Shown piece after piece: positions 13,660 to 17,530 of a stretch of 17,530 nucleotides of DNA. The position numbers and the translations under genes are program-made. The DNA lies in the NCBI GenBank assembly GCA_015256455.1, contig JABZMB010000030.1:1-17530 (forward strand), in the 5' to 3' direction. The stretch is from Solobacterium sp. Lineage in GTDB: Bacteria; Bacillota_I; Bacilli_A; Erysipelotrichales; Erysipelotrichaceae. The number at the start of each line of letters is the position of its first letter. The first letter of the stretch is position 1. The notes below the pieces were generated by a model. That model made no database searches, had not been told where the DNA came from, and was given only the letters and a program-made list of their open reading frames with translations.

Positions 13660-14361
13660 ATGTTGCGTTTAGATCGTATTCTTGCAAATGCACGTGTTGG
13701 CAGTCGCAGCGAAGTAAAGAAACTTGTCAAAGAGAAACGTGTACGTGTCAATGGCGAAATCGCAAAGTCTTCTGACATGCGTGTCGATGAAAATACAGTG
13801 GAGATCTTTGTGGATGATATACCGGTGGTTTATGAAAAATATGTCTATTACATGTTAAATAAGCCAGCTGGATATATCAGTGCTACAGAAGGGAAAAACT
13901 GTCCTACAGTATTGGATTTAATTGCGGAAGACTACAAAGGCATGTTTCCATGTGGACGTTTAGACAAAGATACTGAAGGCTTACTGATGATTACCAATGA
14001 TGGTCCTTTGGCTCATGAACTATTATCACCAAAGAAACATGTTGAAAAAGAGTATTACGTAGAACATACACTACCACTAACAGAAGAGGATATCGCTAAG
14101 ATTGAATCTGGTGTTACATACAATGGTGTAAGTTATAAACCGGCAGTATATAAAAAAATCTCTGATACTTCTTGTACTCTGATGATTCAAGAGGGTAAGT
14201 ATCATGAGATTAAATTCATATTTAATTCTGTTGGTGATAAAGTTGTTTATCTGAAACGTCTTCGTATGAAGAATCTAGTTTTAGATGAAACTTTAAAACC
14301 AGGTGAATATAGACCTCTTACAAAAGAGGAATTAGAAGATCTTAGATCAATTGCACGTTAA
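13660..14361 (+). CDS. rsuA: 16S rRNA pseudouridine synthase, RsuA type
   Basis: A 233-residue RsuA/RluB-family enzyme that converts a uridine in rRNA to pseudouridine. Residues 1-50 are an S4 RNA-binding domain (LDRILANARVGSRSEVKKLVKEKRVRVNG). The catalytic motif GRLDKDTEGLL is at 99-109 with the nucleophile D102, and the LNKPAGYISA segment (66-75) is family-typical. The short form favours RsuA (small subunit) over the longer RluB, but the exact target base cannot be read from sequence. The ATG begins at the base after the murJ stop, and its GAGGTG site lies inside the murJ 3' end, so the two are translationally coupled. The last 20 bases overlap the 3' end of ispH on the other strand; no terminator is visible. 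Confidence 0.9.
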   Translation: MLRLDRILANARVGSRSEVKKLVKEKRVRVNGEIAKSSDMRVDENTVEIFVDDIPVVYEKYVYYMLNKPAGYISATEGKNCPTVLDLIAEDYKGMFPCGRLDKDTEGLLMITNDGPLAHELLSPKKHVEKEYYVEHTLPLTEEDIAKIESGVTYNGVSYKPAVYKKISDTSCTLMIQEGKYHEIKFIFNSVGDKVVYLKRLRMKNLVLDETLKPGEYRPLTKEELEDLRSIAR

Positions 14362-15253
14362 CAGTCTCTGGTAATTGCCAGTTGCCTGTGCGTGCATATT
14401 CATTTAAGAAGTCAACGACTTGGTCGGTGATAGAGTTTGGTGTAGAAGATCCACTTGTGATTGCGATACGTTTATGTCCATCAATCATGGATGGAGTTAA
14501 ATCTAGAACACTATCAATAAGATAAGATTCTTGGATACCTGCATGTTTGGCAATTTTGGCAAGTTGATTGGAGTTATTGGAACGTGCATCCCCAACAACA
14601 ATAAGTAAATCAACATTCTGTAGTTGTAATACAGCTTCTTGACGCTTGCTGGTAGCGTTACAGATTTCCTTTGCGACGATTGCCTCAGGGAAGAGTTTCT
14701 TACAGTGTGCAATGATTTCTGCTGTATCTAACATGGAAAGTGTCGTTTGATTGGTAATAAGAATATTCTCAAGAGATACGTTCTTCAGTGCATCAACATC
14801 TTCAATGGATGTCACAAGATGAATCTTATCAGAGATACCAACGGTTCCTTCAGATTCAGGATGATTCTTCTTACCGATGTAGATAATATCTCCAACGGCA
14901 CTATGTTCCTTAACAAGGTTATGTGTACGAATGACATCAGGGCAAGTCGCATCAACACCAGTTAGTCCCTTAGCTTTGGCAGCTATGATAACATCGTCAC
15001 TAACACCATGTGCAGTAAAGATAACGATACCACTTGGAATTTCTTCTAAGAGTTCCATGCGTGTTTTATTTTTATCCTCAACAAATTTGATACCTAACTT
15101 GCGACAAGCATCAACCACAAATTGATTATGTACAATCATACCCAACATTGTGACAGGAGTATTTGGGTTTTCCTTGACTGTTTTCTTGGCAATGAGAATT
15201 GCACGAACAACACCTTGGCAATACCCTCTAGGGATGACTTTTATGATTTCCAT
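14342..15253 (-). CDS. ispH: 4-hydroxy-3-methylbut-2-enyl diphosphate reductase
   Basis: The last enzyme of the MEP isoprenoid pathway. It makes IPP and DMAPP from HMBPP with an iron-sulfur cluster and feeds undecaprenyl carrier synthesis. The 303-residue length is normal. The three cluster cysteines are C12 (GYCQGV), C104 (DATCPDV) and C198 (KEICNATSKRQ). Substrate-site histidines are H42, H82 (TAHGVSD) and H131 (NHPESEGT), with the proton-transfer glutamate E133. SGSSTPN near the C-terminus is also expected. The ribosome binding site AAAGGA (read on the minus strand at 15266-15261) supports this start. The gene converges on rsuA with a 20-base overlap and diverges from the helicase gene. 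The ispH-helicase neighbourhood matches Bacillus yqfP-yqfR as I remember it. Confidence 0.95.
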   Translation of the reverse strand: MEIIKVIPRGYCQGVVRAILIAKKTVKENPNTPVTMLGMIVHNQFVVDACRKLGIKFVEDKNKTRMELLEEIPSGIVIFTAHGVSDDVIIAAKAKGLTGVDATCPDVIRTHNLVKEHSAVGDIIYIGKKNHPESEGTVGISDKIHLVTSIEDVDALKNVSLENILITNQTTLSMLDTAEIIAHCKKLFPEAIVAKEICNATSKRQEAVLQLQNVDLLIVVGDARSNNSNQLAKIAKHAGIQESYLIDSVLDLTPSMIDGHKRIAITSGSSTPNSITDQVVDFLNEYARTGNWQLPETVNVQLI

Positions 15254-15264
15254 AACAGAGTCCT

Positions 15265-15293
15265 TTCAAACCGCAAATAAAATCGGTTATACT
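15265..15293 (+). promoter_or_regulatory. Possible promoter of the DEAD-box helicase gene
   Basis: TTCAAA (15265-15270), 17 bases, TATACT (15288-15293). The predicted start near 15300 lies at the ribosome binding site AGGTGA, so the leader is about 10 bases. Confidence 0.45.
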
Positions 15294-15294
15294 A

Positions 15295-15300
15295 ATTATA
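15295..15300 (-). promoter_or_regulatory. Possible ispH promoter -10
   Basis: TATAAT on the minus strand at 15300-15295. No clear -35 is seen, though the expected position falls in the first codons of the helicase gene. The predicted start near 15288 gives a leader of about 35 bases. It touches the plus-strand -10 of the helicase gene. Confidence 0.4.
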
Positions 15301-15309
15301 GGTGATAAG

Positions 15310-16677
15310 ATGAAAAAATTTGAAGATTTTAATCTAAAAGATACAACAATGGCCTTTATTGAGAAGAACCATTTTACACAACCAACCCCAATCCAAGAAC
15401 AGGTGATTCCATCTGCTTTACGTGGTAAGGATGTAATTGGTCTTTCTAGTACAGGTTCTGGCAAGACACACGCATACTTAATTCCAATCATGGAGAAGGT
15501 TGATCCTAACAGCGATGAAGCACAGTTTGTGATTACAGCACCCACACGTGAACTTGCGACACAGATTTTTGAAATGGCAAAAGTCATGACAGAAATTTTA
15601 CCAGAGCTTCGTGTACGCTTATATGTTGGTGGACGTGAAAGAAGTAAGGATATTGAACAACTTGAAAAGTCTCAACCACATATCGTAATCGGAACGCCAG
15701 GTAGAATAAAGGACTTATTCTTAAATGCTGGTGCGTTACGTATTGATAAAGCAAGTATGCTTGTGGTCGATGAAGCAGATATGACTTTAGAATATGGATT
15801 CTTAGATGAAATTGATGCCTTTGCGGGAAGACTTGGTGAACACTTACAGATGCTCGCATTCTCTGCTACAATGCCAGAGCAGTTAAAACCATTTATCAAT
15901 AAATACATGCATCATCCTATTACATATCAGATTGGCGAGAAGGTACGCTTTAATCCAGATATTAAGCATGTATTGGTACCTTGTTATCATCATAGTTATG
16001 CTGAGACGATTTTATCAATCTTACCTGGCTTTCAGCCTTATGTATGTTTGATTTTCGCGAATACTCGTCAAGAAGCTTCCGAAATTGCGGAAGAACTTCG
16101 TAAGAATAAAGTGTCTGTGAGTGAGATTCATGGCGATTTGACAAGTCGTAAGAGAAAGCAAGCGATGAAGAGTATTTCCAATGCGGAACATACATACGTT
16201 GTGGCAACTGACCTAGCTGCGCGTGGTATCGATATTGGAGAAGTAACACATGTTATCTCCTGTGGATTCCCTGAAGATTTAGAATACTATATCCATCGTG
16301 CAGGAAGAACAGGTAGAGCAGGGTCAACTGGTATATGTTATGCCTTGTATCAAGAAAGTGATGATCAAGCAATTCGTTCCTTACAAAAGCGTGGTATTAA
16401 GTTTGACCATGCCCGTCATCGTTCGACGGGATGGCAGACACTTCATCCATACGGACAAAGACGTCTTAAGACAGATGATGAGTTAGAGAAGAAGATTGCC
16501 ATGATTATGACGAAGAAGAATACCAAGGTTAAGCCAGGCTACAAGAAGAAACGTGCAGCTGCAATTGACCGTGTACATCGTCAGAAGAAACGTGAAATGA
16601 TACGTAGCAAGATTCGTGAAGAGAAGAAAGCTATGTATAAAGAACGTGCAAGAAAAGATAGAGAAGGACTTTCATAA
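15310..16677 (+). CDS. cshB: DEAD-box ATP-dependent RNA helicase, CshB-like
   Basis: A 455-residue RNA helicase with two RecA-like domains. Motifs in order: Q motif PTPIQ (25-29), motif I STGSGKT (47-53), Ia PTRELA (78-83), GTPGR (128-132), II DEAD (154-157), III SAT (185-187), V ATDLAARGIDI (299-309) and VI HRAGRTGRAG (329-338). The C-terminal 60 residues are strongly basic and probably bind RNA. The CshB (YqfR) assignment rests on length, the ISHAY-like motif I context and the place next to ispH; CshA or another member is less likely. Such helicases act in ribosome assembly, mRNA decay and cold adaptation. The start at 15310 has AGGTGA (15300-15305). A terminator hairpin begins inside the last codons and includes the stop codon. 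Confidence 0.9.
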   Translation: MKKFEDFNLKDTTMAFIEKNHFTQPTPIQEQVIPSALRGKDVIGLSSTGSGKTHAYLIPIMEKVDPNSDEAQFVITAPTRELATQIFEMAKVMTEILPELRVRLYVGGRERSKDIEQLEKSQPHIVIGTPGRIKDLFLNAGALRIDKASMLVVDEADMTLEYGFLDEIDAFAGRLGEHLQMLAFSATMPEQLKPFINKYMHHPITYQIGEKVRFNPDIKHVLVPCYHHSYAETILSILPGFQPYVCLIFANTRQEASEIAEELRKNKVSVSEIHGDLTSRKRKQAMKSISNAEHTYVVATDLAARGIDIGEVTHVISCGFPEDLEYYIHRAGRTGRAGSTGICYALYQESDDQAIRSLQKRGIKFDHARHRSTGWQTLHPYGQRRLKTDDELEKKIAMIMTKKNTKVKPGYKKKRAAAIDRVHRQKKREMIRSKIREEKKAMYKERARKDREGLS

Positions 16678-16688
16678 GTCCTTCTTTT
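16662..16688 (+). terminator. Terminator overlapping the helicase stop codon
   Basis: AGAAGGACTT (16662-16671) pairs with AAGTCCTTCT (16676-16685) over a TCAT loop, with Ts after. The stop codon TAA (16675-16677) lies in the loop and right arm, so the last codons and the terminator share sequence. Confidence 0.9.
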
Positions 16689-16720
16689 ATATAATTTTTA
16701 TAAACTATTAAAAAATATTT

Positions 16721-16729
16721 TTAAATAGA
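16721..16729. promoter_or_regulatory. Outlying half-site of the SdpR-like operator
   Basis: TTAAATAGA, the same nine bases as in the right arm of the downstream inverted repeat (16776-16784), ends one base before the -35. The two copies are 55 bases apart, about five helical turns. Confidence 0.45.
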
Positions 16730-16730
16730 G

Positions 16731-16759
16731 TTGAAATATATGATGAACAAATCTATAAT
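16731..16759 (+). promoter_or_regulatory. Sigma-A promoter of the sdpR-sdpI pair
   Basis: TTGAAA (16731-16736), exactly 17 bases, TATAAT (16754-16759). The predicted start near 16766 lies inside the inverted repeat. Confidence 0.85.
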
Positions 16760-16786
16760 CTATTTAAAGAAATCCTTAAATAGATT
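16757..16786. promoter_or_regulatory. Inverted-repeat operator over the sdpR-sdpI start site
   Basis: AATCTATTTAA (16757-16767) and TTAAATAGATT (16776-16786) are perfect 11-base arms around an 8-base spacer. They overlap the end of the -10 and the start site, and stop just before the ribosome binding site. This is a natural place for autorepression by the downstream ArsR-family protein. Confidence 0.65.
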
Positions 16787-16799
16787 GTGAGGTGATGGA

Positions 16800-17075
16800 A
16801 TGGCAATCAAAGATATCTTAACAGCTCTTGCGGATGATAATCGAAGGAATATCTTGATGAAATTGAAAGAAGGAAAAATCAGTTCTGGAGATTTAGCTGA
16901 ACAATTAGGGATGTCTCCACAAGCGTTATCGTATCATCTAGCAAAGCTCAAAAAAGCCGATTTAATTTACGAAACAAAGTACAAAAATTTTATCTACTAT
17001 GAATTAAACTTATCTATTTTGGATGAAGCACTGATGTGGATATCTGATTTGAAGGGAGAAAAGAATGAAGAATAA
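16800..17075 (+). CDS. ArsR-family autorepressor, SdpR-like
   Basis: A 91-residue winged-helix repressor. It starts with LTALADDNRRNILMKLKEG (8-26), followed by the helix-turn-helix (SSGDLAEQLGMSPQALSYHLAKLKKADLI, about 28-56) and a wing (YETKYKNFIYYELN). It contains no cysteine, so it lacks the classic metal-sensing site of ArsR/SmtB. The strongest clue is the partner gene: an SdpI-type membrane protein starts 11 bases before this stop. In Bacillus, SdpR represses sdpRI and is captured at the membrane by SdpI when the SdpC toxin is present. The operator at 16757-16786 fits that autorepression. The start at 16800 has GAGGTG (16789-16794). Confidence 0.88.
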   Translation: MAIKDILTALADDNRRNILMKLKEGKISSGDLAEQLGMSPQALSYHLAKLKKADLIYETKYKNFIYYELNLSILDEALMWISDLKGEKNEE

Positions 17076-17530
17076 AAAACTATTTTATGTACTGATGTTT
17101 TTGCCTCTAGTTGCTAGTCTGATTGCATTACAGTTTTTACCTGATGTAATACCAGCTCACTATAATATCAATAATGTTGTTGATCGCTGGGGCAGTAAAT
17201 ATGAAATCCTAATATTACCAGTTGTAACAATTGCGTTTGGATTCTTTTCATTAGCGATGGGAAATCTTGCACAGAAACAAGAGTCTCAAGGCAACAATAA
17301 TGAGAAGAGTAGTTTGTTTATCGGTACCAGTGTTTTACTCATCTTCAATGTACTTTCTGGATTTATGATTTATTCAAGTCTAAATAGGATTGAGAAATTA
17401 GAGTTTGCATCACTTACATTTATTCAAATAGCATTTATTATCATAGGAATCTTCTTAATTGTAATCAATAATATCATGCCTAAAGTTAAACGGAATAGTA
17501 TTCTAGGCTTTCGTACAAAACAGACGATGA
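17065..17530 (+). CDS. SdpI-family immunity/signalling membrane protein, 3' end outside the window
   Basis: At least 155 residues, open at the window end. The N-terminal part is a DUF1648-type unit: a membrane span (about 5-25), then IPAHYNINNVVDRWGSKYE (29-47), typical of the family (P.H.n..g..d.wgsk), and a second span (about 48-67). Two more spans follow (about 84-103 and 117-138), then KRNSILGFRTKQTM, which begins the SdpI domain (pattern N...G.RT..T). In Bacillus the protein protects against the SdpC toxin and binds the repressor SdpR. The ATG at 17065 has AGGGAG (17053-17058) and overlaps the repressor gene by 11 bases. No sdpC-like toxin gene is in this window, so the natural signal is unknown. 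Confidence 0.85.
   Translation, partial: MKNKKLFYVLMFLPLVASLIALQFLPDVIPAHYNINNVVDRWGSKYEILILPVVTIAFGFFSLAMGNLAQKQESQGNNNEKSSLFIGTSVLLIFNVLSGFMIYSSLNRIEKLEFASLTFIQIAFIIIGIFLIVINNIMPKVKRNSILGFRTKQTM

Noticed and set aside
1..17530. Mobile elements, CRISPR arrays, tRNA or rRNA genes, replication origin
   Set aside because: I looked for transposase or phage motifs, regular spaced repeats, tRNA cloverleaf signatures and DnaA-box clusters and saw none.

Overview
The window reads as chromosomal DNA of a low-GC Gram-positive bacterium (Bacillota). Shine-Dalgarno sites are strong (AGGAGG type), promoters are sigma-A-like and often carry a TRTGn extended -10, terminators are short hairpins followed by T-runs, and there is a T-box leader plus a CcpA-type regulator. 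Gene content and a superoxide-reductase-like domain fit a mostly anaerobic member, perhaps Erysipelotrichia; that placement is inference from memory of gene styles, not from a search. There is no insertion sequence, phage gene, CRISPR array, tRNA or rRNA. This is core genome, tightly packed.

Layout. (1) 24-689: a GIY-YIG nuclease domain fused to a desulfoferrodoxin/superoxide-reductase-like domain, the most unusual gene here. (2) 780-3002 pnp, hairpin terminator, 3050-3703 trmB. (3) 3736-4410 an unknown lipoprotein; 4512-5372 an acidic, apparently disordered cytoplasmic protein with two SPxxGI motifs; a two-tier hairpin; 5446-6825 murC. (4) 7019-7321 a CsbD-like stress protein and 7438-7707 a small membrane protein, each with its own terminator. 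(5) 7859-9939, a three-gene operon: a DUF948/YtxG-like membrane-anchored coiled-coil protein, a soluble amphipathic-helix protein in the ytxH position, and ccpA, with a cre-like site just upstream of the operon promoter. (6) 9955-10150, a tyrosine T-box (UAC specifier) controlling tyrS (10178-11425). (7) 11498-14361, an operon of lipoprotein, MurJ-type flippase and rsuA-type pseudouridine synthase. (8) ispH on the minus strand, overlapping the rsuA 3' end and diverging from a cshB-like DEAD-box helicase. (9) An sdpR-sdpI type autorepressor/immunity pair, with sdpI cut by the window end and a well-defined operator around its promoter.

Most genes serve translation and RNA metabolism (pnp, trmB, tyrS, rsuA, cshB) or envelope growth (murC, murJ, two lipoproteins, ispH for isoprenoid carriers). 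The order trmB...murC-ytxG-ytxH-ccpA-tyrS, murJ-rsuA and ispH-cshB resembles separate blocks of the Bacillus subtilis chromosome as I remember them, which supports the assignments. I do not see a large new multi-gene system. The best leads are the nuclease-superoxide reductase fusion, the SdpR-like operator architecture, the candidate cre site at the ccpA operon, the terminator-abutting start sites of trmB and murC, and the SPxxGI-motif protein before murC.
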